64,000 bases of DNA from AG2 sp036493735 (GTDB lineage: Bacteria > Gemmatimonadota > Gemmatimonadetes > Gemmatimonadales > Gemmatimonadaceae): contig DASXPH010000148.1 of the NCBI GenBank assembly GCA_036493735.1, positions 77,961 to 141,960 on the forward strand, given 5' to 3'. The notes below the pieces were generated by a model that did no database searches, had not been told where the DNA came from, and was given only the letters and a program-made list of their open reading frames with translations. The position numbers were made by a program, and so were the translations under genes. The number at the start of each line of letters is the position of its first letter. Position 1 is the stretch's first letter. This document shows positions 43,300 to 52,113 of the stretch, piece by piece.

Positions 43300-44808
43300 T
43301 CAGATCCTGCTCTCAGGTCGAGGACGCGGTTGCGCGATGCTAGACGCGTAGCTTTCGATCCGTGCCGCGTCCTCTATACCGCGTCCTGCTCTTGCGCGCC
43401 GGCGACTGTAGGCAAAGTAGATCACCAGCCCCACCACCAGCCAGCTCACCAGCCGCAGCCAGGTCTGAAGCGGCAACCCCAACATCTGCGCAAGGCAGAT
43501 CACCGCGCCGAGGATTGGAACCACTGGCACCCAGGGCGTGCGAAATGGTCGCTCGATATCGGGTTCGGTCCGGCGCAGCATGATGACACCGACGCAGACG
43601 AGGACGAAGGCGAGTAGCGTGCCGATGCTCACAAGCTGGCCAAGCAGACTGATGGGAAGCAGCCCCGCGGCGAAGGCGATGACGGTGCCGGTGAGCATGG
43701 TGCTCAGGTACGGCGTTCGAAAGCGCTCATGAACTTTCCCGAAGAGCGCGGGCAGGAGCCCATCGCGGCTCATCGAGTAGAAGATGCGCGTCTGCGCGAG
43801 CATCTGCACGAGCATCGTGCTGAACAGGCCAAACAGAGCGCTCACTTTCACGATTGGACTGAACCAGTGCAGGCCCGTGGCATCGATGCCGACCGCGAGC
43901 GGATCGGCGACATTGAGCCGCCGATAGCTCACGATTCCGAGAAGTACCGTCGCGACGGCGATGTAGATGACGGTACAGATCGCGAGCGATCCGAGAATCC
44001 CGATTGGCATGTCGCGCTGCGGATCGCGCGCCTCCTGCGCGGCAGTGGACACGGCATCGAAACCGATGTAGGCAAAAAACATGATGCCGGCGCCGCGGAG
44101 GATGCCGCTCCAGCCGAACGCCCCGAAGCTTCCCTCGTTAGGTGGGATGAACGGCGTGAGGTTCTCGCGTCGGATATAGGCGGCACCGAGCGCGACGAAG
44201 AAGATCAGTACCAGTGATTTGATCAGCACGAGCGCCGTGTTCGCTCCCGCCGACTGCCGGATGCCGATGACGAGGAGTGCCGTCACGAGCAGCACGACGA
44301 AGGCCGCCGGCACGTTGAAGACGCCATGCACGATCGAGCCGTCGGCGAGCGTCAGCGTGGCGCCGCGGGGCGCGGTGAGGTCGGGCGGAATCGCGACGCC
44401 GAGATCTCGGCTCAAGCTCACGAGATAGCCCGACCACCCGACGGCGACGGTGGACGCGCTGAGCGCGTACTCGAGGATCAGGTCCCAGCCGATGATCCAG
44501 GCGAAGATCTCGCCGACGGTGGCGTAGGCATACGTGTACGCGCTCCCGGCAACGGGCACCATCGCCGCGAACTCCGCGTAACAGAGCCCCGCAAAGGCGC
44601 AGCCGACGGCGGAGATGATCATCGAGAGCACGAGCGCCGGACCAGCTGCCGTCGACGCGGCCACGCCCGTGAACACGAAAATACCTGTGCCGATGATCGA
44701 TCCGACGCCGAGCGCCGTTAGGCTGAGCGGCCCCAGGGAACGCAGCAGCATGCTGCGCTCCGAATCGAGCCGCAGCTCGGCGAGCGATTTGCGCGTGAAC
44801 AGTGACAT
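43300..44808 (-). CDS. APC-family amino-acid permease
   Basis: 502 residues with about 12-13 membrane helices. The family's N-terminal signature is present (LGPLSLTALGVGSIIGTGIFVFTGVAAS), as is the conserved GIMFFAYIGFDAVSTAAQEARDP segment of the cationic amino-acid/YhdG group. Members import amino acids by proton symport or exchange. ATG 44808 begins MSLFTRKSLAELRLDSERS; an earlier in-frame codon is less likely. It sits between the histidine kinase and the response-regulator genes, an unusual position, suggesting it is controlled by or signals to that system. The transported amino acid cannot be told. Confidence 0.94.
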   Translation of the reverse strand: MSLFTRKSLAELRLDSERSMLLRSLGPLSLTALGVGSIIGTGIFVFTGVAASTAAGPALVLSMIISAVGCAFAGLCYAEFAAMVPVAGSAYTYAYATVGEIFAWIIGWDLILEYALSASTVAVGWSGYLVSLSRDLGVAIPPDLTAPRGATLTLADGSIVHGVFNVPAAFVVLLVTALLVIGIRQSAGANTALVLIKSLVLIFFVALGAAYIRRENLTPFIPPNEGSFGAFGWSGILRGAGIMFFAYIGFDAVSTAAQEARDPQRDMPIGILGSLAICTVIYIAVATVLLGIVSYRRLNVADPLAVGIDATGLHWFSPIVKVSALFGLFSTMLVQMLAQTRIFYSMSRDGLLPALFGKVHERFRTPYLSTMLTGTVIAFAAGLLPISLLGQLVSIGTLLAFVLVCVGVIMLRRTEPDIERPFRTPWVPVVPILGAVICLAQMLGLPLQTWLRLVSWLVVGLVIYFAYSRRRARAGRGIEDAARIESYASSIAQPRPRPESRI

Positions 44809-44931
44809 GGGCGGGTTTGACGGTGTATACCGCAATGGATACGACGCCCACCCCCGTTTCGTGCGTCCGCGTTCCGTGAATGCGAAACTCGACCACCGCC
44901 CAGGGCGGCCGGCGCCAACGTCAGAGACTCG

Positions 44932-46665
44932 TCAGAGCGCGGCGCGCGCGGCCGGTGGCGGCTCGCCCTGGCCCGAGTCTCTCCTCGGCGCCGGCGTCCG
45001 CGACGGGAGCTCGACGACGAAGCGCGCGCCGCCGGCCGGCCGATCGACGCGCTCGACCCATACCCGGCCACCGTGCCGCCGCGTCAGATCGCGCACGACG
45101 GCGAGACCGATCCCGGTTCCCGGCACGCCACGCCGGCTGCTCGTTAGGCGCACGAACGGCGCGAAGATGCGTTCGCGGTCGGCGATCGGAACGCCCGGCC
45201 CTTCGTCCTCGACGATCAACCGCGTCGTCTCCTCCCCACGCGTGACGCGCACGGTGATGGTCTGACCGAGCGGACCATAGCGCACCGCGTTCTCGAGGAG
45301 ATTGAGCACGATCTGCCGGTACGCCGCCGCGTCCACGAGCGCCGGCGCGGGATCCTCGATGATCTCCCGCAGCGTTACCTTGGCCACCCAGGCGAGCGGC
45401 GCGAAGCTCACGAGAATCTCGCGCGTAACCTCGCCGAGCGCGATGACTTCCGCTGACGGCTGCACGAGGGCGCGGTCCGCGCGCGTGAAGTGCAGCGCGT
45501 TCTCGACGAGGTGCATGAGCCGGCGCGTCTCACGTACGATCACCTCGGCGGCGGCGCGCCGCTCCCGCTCCGAACGCGTTCGCTCGAACATCAGCGTCTC
45601 GCCGAAGAGGAGAATCTGCGCCAGCGGCGTGCGCAGCTCATGCGATACACCAGCGGTGAGATCGGCGCGGAGGCGCGCCATCTCGTGCTCGCGCCGGAGC
45701 TGGAGAATCGCCGCGACGACGAGACCGGCCATGAGCACGAGCAGCCCGAAGAGCGCGAACAAGCGAGATCGCGGCAGCGCCCCCCCAACGAGCTCACCGG
45801 GCTCGGTGGTCGCGAGCGCGACGTCGATTCGCAGGCCTCCGTAACGCGCGCCGAGGGCGACCGTGTCGGCGAAGAGCGTCACCGGAGCGAGCGGCGCCAC
45901 CCCTGGCAGGTAGGACTCGTGACCGGCGCGTGGCACCATCGTGACCTTGAGCTCCGGCCGCCGGGGCGAGACGTCGTAGATCGGCTCGCCGGCCGGAGAT
46001 AATAACAGAGTTCTCATCAACGAGTCGTGCCGCGCCGCGCTCGTCGTGAGCTCGACGTCGCTCGCGCGTCCATGCGCGAATACGGCGCTGCCGAAGGAAC
46101 CGGCATCAGACACGAACCCGTATACGTACTCGGCACTGCTGTCGCGCCTGCGCAGAGCATACGCAGCGACGCGACTTCCACCGAGCACGAGGGCGTCGTC
46201 CCAGTGTGGCTGGCGAATTCGCAGCGCGTGGGCGATGATCGTGTCGCGAAGCCAGCGACGCTCCCGCGGCGACAGGGTCGTGTCGTTGGAGGCGACGAGG
46301 TCGCCGTCGCTGAGGCGCAGGCGGAAATAGTAGCGCGCGTCGAACGACGGCGCGCAGCCGCACGCACGGACGCGCTGCGCACTGCGCTCGAGGAGCTCAG
46401 GACCGGCGACGTGCCGAGCCGGTGTGGCGCGCGCGTTGACGGGGGCGAAGAGCGTCCGCAGGCCGAGGTCGATCGCCGACTGCGTCTCGTACGCCACACT
46501 CGTGGCGGTATAGCGGACGAGGTCCCGCCCGGCGCGCTCCGCTGTTTGCTGCTGGGAGAGTGCCGTGCTCCAGGCCTCGTGTGCGAGGTCGGCAGCGATG
46601 GCGAAGGTGACGATGAGAAGGCCGACGAGAAGCGGCATCCCAGCGGCACGTATCGGGCGGAGCAC
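44932..46665 (-). CDS. Membrane sensor histidine kinase
   Basis: 577 residues. Two membrane helices (about 9-27 and 302-321) enclose a ~270-residue periplasmic sensor domain with a Cys pair (RACGCAP, ~101-104) and a PAS/Cache-like look (YYFRLRLSDGDLVASND). The kinase core follows: His342 in AGVSHELRTPLAQ, N-box LLENAVRYGP, and G boxes DEGPGVPI and GTGIGLAVVRD. It probably phosphorylates the OmpR-type regulator at 42564-43265, with the APC permease gene in between. The start codon lies 1 bp from the period-7 array at 46667-46701, so the mRNA leader is composed of that repeat. Confidence 0.93.
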   Translation of the reverse strand: MLRPIRAAGMPLLVGLLIVTFAIAADLAHEAWSTALSQQQTAERAGRDLVRYTATSVAYETQSAIDLGLRTLFAPVNARATPARHVAGPELLERSAQRVRACGCAPSFDARYYFRLRLSDGDLVASNDTTLSPRERRWLRDTIIAHALRIRQPHWDDALVLGGSRVAAYALRRRDSSAEYVYGFVSDAGSFGSAVFAHGRASDVELTTSAARHDSLMRTLLLSPAGEPIYDVSPRRPELKVTMVPRAGHESYLPGVAPLAPVTLFADTVALGARYGGLRIDVALATTEPGELVGGALPRSRLFALFGLLVLMAGLVVAAILQLRREHEMARLRADLTAGVSHELRTPLAQILLFGETLMFERTRSERERRAAAEVIVRETRRLMHLVENALHFTRADRALVQPSAEVIALGEVTREILVSFAPLAWVAKVTLREIIEDPAPALVDAAAYRQIVLNLLENAVRYGPLGQTITVRVTRGEETTRLIVEDEGPGVPIADRERIFAPFVRLTSSRRGVPGTGIGLAVVRDLTRRHGGRVWVERVDRPAGGARFVVELPSRTPAPRRDSGQGEPPPAARAAL

Positions 46666-46666
46666 T

Positions 46667-46775
46667 GGTGGTCGGTGGTTGGTGATTGGTGATCGGTGAA
46701 GATTTCTGAATCTGTCTCACCAACCCGAATCGGCGCCACAACTACCAACCACCAGTCACCAACCACCAACCACCA
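46667..46775. repeat. Heptad-arm element G between two divergent genes
   Basis: Left arm: five 7-bp units GGTGGTC, GGTGGTT, GGTGATT, GGTGATC, GGTGAAG (46667-46701). Right arm: five units ACTACCA, ACCACCA, GTCACCA, ACCACCA, ACCACCA (46741-46775). The arms are complementary in most positions. The 39-bp core contains no strong hairpin. It lies between the 5' ends of the histidine kinase (minus) and the Spy-like gene (+), so it must contain or flank their promoters. Confidence 0.85.
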
Positions 46776-46835
46776 CTTAACGTCCCCCGGTCCCAATCGT
46801 CTCATCGGGTTGACCTGGTGCATCGGAGGGATGCC

Positions 46836-47354
46836 ATGCGGATGGTGTTGCTCGCAGTCCTGGCTGGTTCTGTAGCGGCGTGCGCGAATGACGCGACGGC
46901 GCCGACGGTCCAGCCAGCGCCGGAGAATTCGGTCGCGGCGACGTCGGGGAATGGGATGATGGGCCGGTGGGGATTTGGCCGCCGTGGCTTCGGGATGGCC
47001 GGCCCGCTATTCGGCACGCGACGCTTGCCGGACAATCTCAAGTTGACTGACGCGCAACGCGCGCAGATCAAGTCACTGGTGACGTCGTTCCGGGCGGCGC
47101 ACCAGACCGAGCTCACGGCCATCCGGTCGGCGATGAAGGAAGCGCGCGCGGCGCGACTGGCGGGGGCGACGCCGGATCAACGGCGCGCGCTGTTCGCGAA
47201 GACGGCGCCTCAGCGACAGCAGCTGATGACGGCCAACAAACAGCTCGCCGCACAGATTCAACAAGTACTAACACCCGATCAGCGAACATGGCTGGTGTCA
47301 CATCGGCCATCGTTCAGGCGGGGCGTCGCGCCACGCCATCGCACGAGCGCCTGA
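46836..47354 (+). CDS. Spy/CpxP-like lipoprotein with LTxxQ motifs
   Basis: 172 residues. Signal MRMVLLAVLAGSVAAC with lipobox VAAC (Cys16), then a Gly/Met/Arg-rich spacer and a helical domain. Two LTxxQ motifs are seen, in NLKLTDAQRAQIKSLV and VLTPDQRTWLV, the hallmark of the Spy/CpxP periplasmic chaperone and stress-sensor family. The basic, Ala-rich helices (AMKEARAARLAG) fit the cradle fold. ATG 46836 is favoured by GGAGGG five bases before it; an upstream in-frame start would be longer by six residues. It may be an envelope-stress factor. One GCCTAACG word lies just after the stop. Confidence 0.8.
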   Translation: MRMVLLAVLAGSVAACANDATAPTVQPAPENSVAATSGNGMMGRWGFGRRGFGMAGPLFGTRRLPDNLKLTDAQRAQIKSLVTSFRAAHQTELTAIRSAMKEARAARLAGATPDQRRALFAKTAPQRQQLMTANKQLAAQIQQVLTPDQRTWLVSHRPSFRRGVAPRHRTSA

Positions 47355-47367
47355 CTGCCTAACGGGA

Positions 47368-47398
47368 CCGCCGAGGCACCGGAGGGGCGCCTCGGCGG
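47368..47398. terminator. Terminator hairpin between convergent genes
   Basis: Perfect 10-bp stem CCGCCGAGGC at 47368-47377 and GCCTCGGCGG at 47389-47398, with an 11-nt loop. It lies between the stops of the Spy-like gene (47354, +) and the 54-residue gene (47427, minus). No strong T-run on either side. Confidence 0.7.
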
Positions 47399-47426
47399 CC
47401 GTGGGTAGGTCGCGTCACGAGGGACG

Positions 47427-47591
47427 TCAAATTCGCAAGCCGAGCTGCCGCAGCAGCTCCTCGAAGCGCAACCACTCGCGCTTGTCATACCCTGGCGCGT
47501 CGTAGGCCTTCGACCATAACCGATGAAAGATCCGGTGGGCCTCCTGCATCGGATCGGCCGCCACGCCAGTGCTGCGAGCGATATCGCTCAT
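47427..47591 (-). CDS. Small conserved-looking protein of unknown function (54 residues)
   Basis: 54 residues beginning MSDIARSTGVAADPMQEAHRI and ending FEELLRQLGLRI; it looks like two or three amphipathic helices with no signal or membrane segment. GGAGGG sits five bases before the ATG at 47591, which favours this start over longer in-frame readings that begin with an Arg/Cys-rich stretch. I do not recognise the family. It is divergent from the phosphoketolase gene across ~175 bp. Confidence 0.6.
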   Translation of the reverse strand: MSDIARSTGVAADPMQEAHRIFHRLWSKAYDAPGYDKREWLRFEELLRQLGLRI

Positions 47592-47756
47592 GAAGCCCTC
47601 CACCGTTCGACGTGCCGACAAGGATAAAGCAAGACACGAGCCGCATTCTTCAGGTCGGTGAACTTCTCGGCGCGTCGCAGTCATGCTCCTACACCTGTTG
47701 TTCCGTGAGCCACGCGTGCGCGGTGATGCACAGCACCAGCGCAAACATTTTTTCGC

Positions 47757-47762
47757 TATAAT
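47757..47762 (+). promoter_or_regulatory. Perfect -10 element of the phosphoketolase gene, leaderless arrangement
   Basis: TATAAT ends five bases before ATG 47768, so transcription should begin at or very near the start codon. No Shine-Dalgarno precedes the ATG and an A/T-rich run (47745-47753) lies just upstream. No good -35 hexamer is seen. Confidence 0.6.
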
Positions 47763-47767
47763 GCGGT

Positions 47768-50215
47768 ATGTCCACGATCGCCACGGCCACCCCGAAGAGC
47801 GAGCGGGCGACTCCGCGCCCGCTCAACGATGAGCAACTGCAACGCATCGATGCGTACTGGCGCGCCGCGAACTATCTGTCGGTTGGTCAGATTTATCTGC
47901 TCGCCAACCCGCTGCTGCGCGAGCCACTCACCTTGGAGCACGTCAAGCCACGACTGCTCGGCCACTGGGGGACCACCCCTGGCCTGAACTTCGTGTACGC
48001 GCATCTCAATCGCGTGATTCGCGAGCGCGATCTCGACGTGATGTACGTGACGGGACCAGGCCACGGAGGACCGGGCATCGTCGCGAACACGTATCTCGAG
48101 GGCACGTATAGCGAGCTCTATCCGAACATCGGGCAGAACGCCGACGGAATGCGGCGACTGTTCAAGCAATTCTCATTTCCCGGTGGTATCCCCAGCCACG
48201 CCGCGCCGGAGACGCCCGGCTCCATCAACGAGGGCGGTGAGCTGGGGTACTCGCTCGCACACGCGTACGGCGCGGCGTACGACAATCCGAATCTGATCGT
48301 CGCGTGCGTCATCGGCGATGGGGAAGCCGAGACGGGCGCGCTCGCCGCGAGCTGGCACTCGAACAAGTTCCTCGATCCGGCGCGCGACGGCGCCGTCCTG
48401 CCAATCCTTCACCTCAACGGTTATAAGATTGCTAATCCAACGGTCCTCGGCCGGATGGACGACGACGAGCTGACGCAGCTGCTCACGGGCTACGGTCACA
48501 CGCCATACTTCGTGGAGGGCGACGACCCGCGTGAGATGCACCAGAAAATGGCGGCAACGTTCGACGAGATCGTCGATGAGATCCACGCCATCCAGCACGA
48601 CGCGCGCGCGCGCCGCTCGACGGGGCGTCCCGTATGGCCGATGATCGTGCTGCGATCGCCCAAGGGGTGGACGGGACCGAAGATGGTCGACGGGAAACCG
48701 GTCGAGAATACCTGGCGCGCGCACCAGGTGCCACTCGCCGAGCTGCAGACAAAGCCCGAGCATCTCAAACAGCTCGAGCAGTGGATGCGCGGCTACAAGC
48801 CGGAAGAGTTGTTCGACGCCAACGGGCGCCTGGTGCCGGAGCTCGCCGAGCTCGCACCACGAGGCGATCGGCGCATGGGTGCGAACCCGCACGCGAACGG
48901 CGGTCTGCTCCTTCGCGACCTGCAGCTCCCCGATTTCCGCGAGTACGCGCTCCCGGTGGCGGCGCCAGGAGAACGGCTGGCGGAGAGCACCCGTGTCCTC
49001 GGCGCTTTCCTCCGTGACGTGTTCGTCCTCAACGCACAGACGAAGAACTTCCGCCTCTTCGGTCCGGACGAGACCGAGTCCAATCGCCTAACGAGCGTGT
49101 ACGAGGCGACCGACAAGGTGTTCATGGAGAAGATCCTGCCGACCGACGAGCACCTGTCGCCGGACGGACGGGTGATGGAGGTGCTGAGCGAGCATCTCTG
49201 CCAGGGATGGCTCGAAGGCTACCTCCTCACCGGCCGGCATGGCTTCTTCTCCTGCTACGAAGCCTTCATCCACGTCGTCGATTCGATGTTCAACCAGCAC
49301 GCCAAGTGGCTCAAGTCCACGCTCGAGATCTCCTGGCGGCGGCCCGTCGCGTCACTCAACTACCTGCTCACGTCGCACGTCTGGCGGCAGGACCACAATG
49401 GCTTCAGCCACCAGGATCCCGGCTTCATCGACCTCGTGGTCCAGAAGAAAGCGGACGTGGTGAGAGTTTACTTACCACCGGACGCCAACTGTCTGCTCTC
49501 GGTGGCAGATCACTGTCTGCGCAGCCGGAATTACGTCAACGTCATCGTGGCCGGTAAACAACCCGCCCCACAGTGGCTCGACATGACCTCGGCAATTCGC
49601 CATTGCACCACGGGCATCGGCATCTGGGATTGGGCGAGCAGTGACGAGGGAAAGGAGCCGGACGCGGTGCTGGCGTGCGCGGGAGACGTTCCGACACTCG
49701 AAACACTTGCCGCGGTCGAGCTGTTACGGACCGATTTCCCGGATATCGCCCTTCGGGTCATCAACGTCGTAGACCTCATGACATTGCAGTCGCCCTCGCA
49801 GCATCCGCACGGACTCTCCGAGGCGGAGTTCGACTCGATGTTCACGACCGATCGCCCGGTGATCTTCGCCTATCACGGTTACCCAACCCTGATTCACCGG
49901 CTCACCTACCGCCGGACGAATCACGCGAATTTCCACGTGCACGGCTACATGGAAGAGGGCACGACCACCACGCCGTTCGACATGACGGTCCTGAACGAGC
50001 TCGATCGCTTTCATCTCGCTGGAAGTGTCATCGACCGCGTGCCGCGTCTCGCCCGAATCGGCGGTCATTTCAAGCAGATGCTCCGCGACAGGCTGGTGGA
50101 TCACCACCATTATGTACGCGAGTTCGGAGACGACGTGCCCGAGATCAAGAATTGGAAATGGACGGACAAGCGGCCTTCGGGCGAAGAGAAGGGGCGCCGT
50201 AAGGACATTGATTGA
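47768..50215 (+). CDS. xfp: Xylulose-5-phosphate/fructose-6-phosphate phosphoketolase
   Basis: 815 residues, normal for the family. This TPP-dependent enzyme splits xylulose 5-phosphate (and often fructose 6-phosphate) with phosphate into acetyl phosphate plus glyceraldehyde 3-phosphate or erythrose 4-phosphate. The conserved blocks are present: HWGTTPGLNF (His66), TGPGHGGPG (His99), SHAAPETPGSINEGGELGY (His144), the TPP/Mg motif GDGEAETGALAASWH (183-197) and the C-terminal block FHVHGYMEEGTTTTPFDM. No acetate kinase or phosphotransacetylase gene is nearby. Expression is probably leaderless (-10 at 47757-47762). Its cofactor links it functionally to the TPP-riboswitch receptor at 19 kb. Confidence 0.96.
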   Translation: MSTIATATPKSERATPRPLNDEQLQRIDAYWRAANYLSVGQIYLLANPLLREPLTLEHVKPRLLGHWGTTPGLNFVYAHLNRVIRERDLDVMYVTGPGHGGPGIVANTYLEGTYSELYPNIGQNADGMRRLFKQFSFPGGIPSHAAPETPGSINEGGELGYSLAHAYGAAYDNPNLIVACVIGDGEAETGALAASWHSNKFLDPARDGAVLPILHLNGYKIANPTVLGRMDDDELTQLLTGYGHTPYFVEGDDPREMHQKMAATFDEIVDEIHAIQHDARARRSTGRPVWPMIVLRSPKGWTGPKMVDGKPVENTWRAHQVPLAELQTKPEHLKQLEQWMRGYKPEELFDANGRLVPELAELAPRGDRRMGANPHANGGLLLRDLQLPDFREYALPVAAPGERLAESTRVLGAFLRDVFVLNAQTKNFRLFGPDETESNRLTSVYEATDKVFMEKILPTDEHLSPDGRVMEVLSEHLCQGWLEGYLLTGRHGFFSCYEAFIHVVDSMFNQHAKWLKSTLEISWRRPVASLNYLLTSHVWRQDHNGFSHQDPGFIDLVVQKKADVVRVYLPPDANCLLSVADHCLRSRNYVNVIVAGKQPAPQWLDMTSAIRHCTTGIGIWDWASSDEGKEPDAVLACAGDVPTLETLAAVELLRTDFPDIALRVINVVDLMTLQSPSQHPHGLSEAEFDSMFTTDRPVIFAYHGYPTLIHRLTYRRTNHANFHVHGYMEEGTTTTPFDMTVLNELDRFHLAGSVIDRVPRLARIGGHFKQMLRDRLVDHHHYVREFGDDVPEIKNWKWTDKRPSGEEKGRRKDID

Positions 50216-50554
50216 CCGTCGAGCGGCTCCCGCTGCGACAGCTTCCCAGGTCGTCATAGCGAAGGGCCGCTGAAACCACTGACACGGCTCTGAAACCACT
50301 GAGTTGTTCCGTGCGCGGCGAGAGCTCCTCGCCCTGCTACTCCTTGTGAATGCCTCGGGAAGCATTGGTGAGCAGTGGAAACGTCCCGAGGCCACTTTAG
50401 CAAAGACAAATGACTCGGTACAGGGTGAATAGAGTCCTTGATGCTGAGGAGATCGTCAGTGGTTTCAGGGTCCGCCCGCAGGGCGGCTGTGTCATCAGTG
50501 GCCCTCCGTTCCGTTTCGCAGAGATATCGACCACGGCATTCCCGGATGATGCCT
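50216..50554. repeat. 339-bp gene-free gap with CTGAAACCACTGA inverted repeats
   Basis: CTGAAACCACTGA occurs twice on the left (near 50270 and 50290), and its complement TCAGTGGTTTCAG on the right (near 50456-50468), with a second degenerate copy near 50493-50502. Within the right arm lies a small hairpin (CCGCCC/GGGCGG near 50472-50486). The gap separates the convergent 3' ends of phosphoketolase (+) and the TolC-like gene (minus). No gene seen. Confidence 0.65.
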
Positions 50555-52081
50555 TTATTGTAGTGCGCTCTTCTCGACAAAATCGTAGAGCGTGACTCTT
50601 CGCAGCCGATAGTAATTCGCCCAGTACGACCGCAACGCCTGCACGTACGCGTCGAGTGCCTGATCCTTCTCGTTCTGGGCGATGTACAAGTCACTCACCC
50701 CGATCTTGCCGATCACGTAACGGTTTTTCGCGACCTCGAATCGCTTCTCGGCGACGGTGTCCGCCTTCGCGGCAATCGCGAGCATGCGCTGCGACTGCGT
50801 GAGCTGGAGGGCTGCATACCGAGCGTCTTCGACCTGTTGCTCACGGCGGGCCCGCACCATGCTCGACACCTCGGCCGCGTTGGCGCGCGCTGCCTGGACG
50901 TCGGCACGTCCGCCGCCCCACTGGAAGACCGGCATGCTCACCTGCATCTGCAGCGCCTGGCGCGGGAGTGGTGACGCGTACGCGAGGCCGAAGAGATTCG
51001 ACGTCTGATTCATCCCATAGCTCGCCTGAATCGTCGCGCCAAACCCATTGCCGAGGCGAGCCTCGGTCTCCAACCGCCGCGCGTTCACGGAGTCGAGCGT
51101 CGCCTGCTCGGTAATGCTGCCGTTGCGCAACGCCTGGGCGACCGCGGTCTCGGGATCGACGTCCACCGTCGGGACGTCCGCCGGCGGAATGATGACGAGA
51201 GTGTCGGTGCCGTGGACGTTGATGAGTCTCCGCAACGCGGATTCGCTGCGATCCCGCTCGAGCTTCGCGCCGTCGACTGATGCGCGGGCACGCAGGAGCT
51301 GAAGCTCGCTCTGGAGGAGGTCGTTCTCGCCGATCTTGCCGACCTCGAAGCGTCCCTTGTTGAGCGTATAGAGCGTGTCGTTGACGGCGGCATTGGTGAG
51401 CGCGTTCCGAAGGGCGACGGTCGCCGCGTAATAGTCGAAGAACGCGGAGGCGGTCGTCATTGCGGCCTCCTCGCGCGACTCCAGATACTGGCGCTCCGCA
51501 AGGCTCGAGCGAAGCTCCTGCGCCCGCGCATCCCACAGTCGCCCGCGCGGCTTGAAGAGATCCTGGCTCAACGAGACAAGAAAGGGCGTGGACGTATACG
51601 TGCGGCTGCTGGCGGTACCCGTGAGGTCGACGCGATCGAGATACGATCCGACACTCAATGTCGACCCGAACCACGGAAGCGGCTGCGAGACGGTAACCCC
51701 CACCATCGATTCGTTCTGACTCTGCGACACGAATTGCGTCTCCCCAGTCGGCTGCACGACGGGAATGATCGAGTGGTTATAGTTCGCAGCCATCCCGCCC
51801 AGCGATACCTGTGGCATCAGCCGAGCGGTGAAGGCCCGATCGCGCGCCCGCGCCGCGGCCAGCGTCTGCCGCGACGCCTCGGCGGTGAGACCCTGCTTCT
51901 GCGCGAGAGCAACGGCGTCGGCGAGCGTCAGCGCACCAATCGGACAGGGCCCGCCGGCCTGGACGATCTCGCGCAGCCGCACAGGCGGACAATTGGGTTG
52001 CTGTGCGGAAGCGGGAGCGACGACCAGCACAGCCGTGGCGACGGAAAGCGCCGCGCGCGCGACGCGATTGATCGACGTCAT
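50555..52081 (-). CDS. TolC-family outer-membrane efflux protein
   Basis: 508 residues. Signal MTSINRVARAALSVATAVLVVAPASAQQ, then the two-fold repeated coiled-coil and barrel pattern of TolC/OprM proteins (LADAVALAQKQGLTAEASRQTLAAARAR; VNDTLYTLNKGRFEVGKIGENDLLQSELQLLRAR). A NP/VG turn recurs as NRYVIGKIGVSDLYIAQNEKDQ, typical of the second half. It provides the outer-membrane exit duct. It is the last gene of an adaptor, permease, TolC operon, 32 bp after the permease stop. ATG 52081 starts the signal peptide. Confidence 0.9.
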   Translation of the reverse strand: MTSINRVARAALSVATAVLVVAPASAQQPNCPPVRLREIVQAGGPCPIGALTLADAVALAQKQGLTAEASRQTLAAARARDRAFTARLMPQVSLGGMAANYNHSIIPVVQPTGETQFVSQSQNESMVGVTVSQPLPWFGSTLSVGSYLDRVDLTGTASSRTYTSTPFLVSLSQDLFKPRGRLWDARAQELRSSLAERQYLESREEAAMTTASAFFDYYAATVALRNALTNAAVNDTLYTLNKGRFEVGKIGENDLLQSELQLLRARASVDGAKLERDRSESALRRLINVHGTDTLVIIPPADVPTVDVDPETAVAQALRNGSITEQATLDSVNARRLETEARLGNGFGATIQASYGMNQTSNLFGLAYASPLPRQALQMQVSMPVFQWGGGRADVQAARANAAEVSSMVRARREQQVEDARYAALQLTQSQRMLAIAAKADTVAEKRFEVAKNRYVIGKIGVSDLYIAQNEKDQALDAYVQALRSYWANYYRLRRVTLYDFVEKSALQ

Positions 52082-52113
52082 AATCGTTAGGCCTGTGAAG
52101 CGAAACGCCGGCG

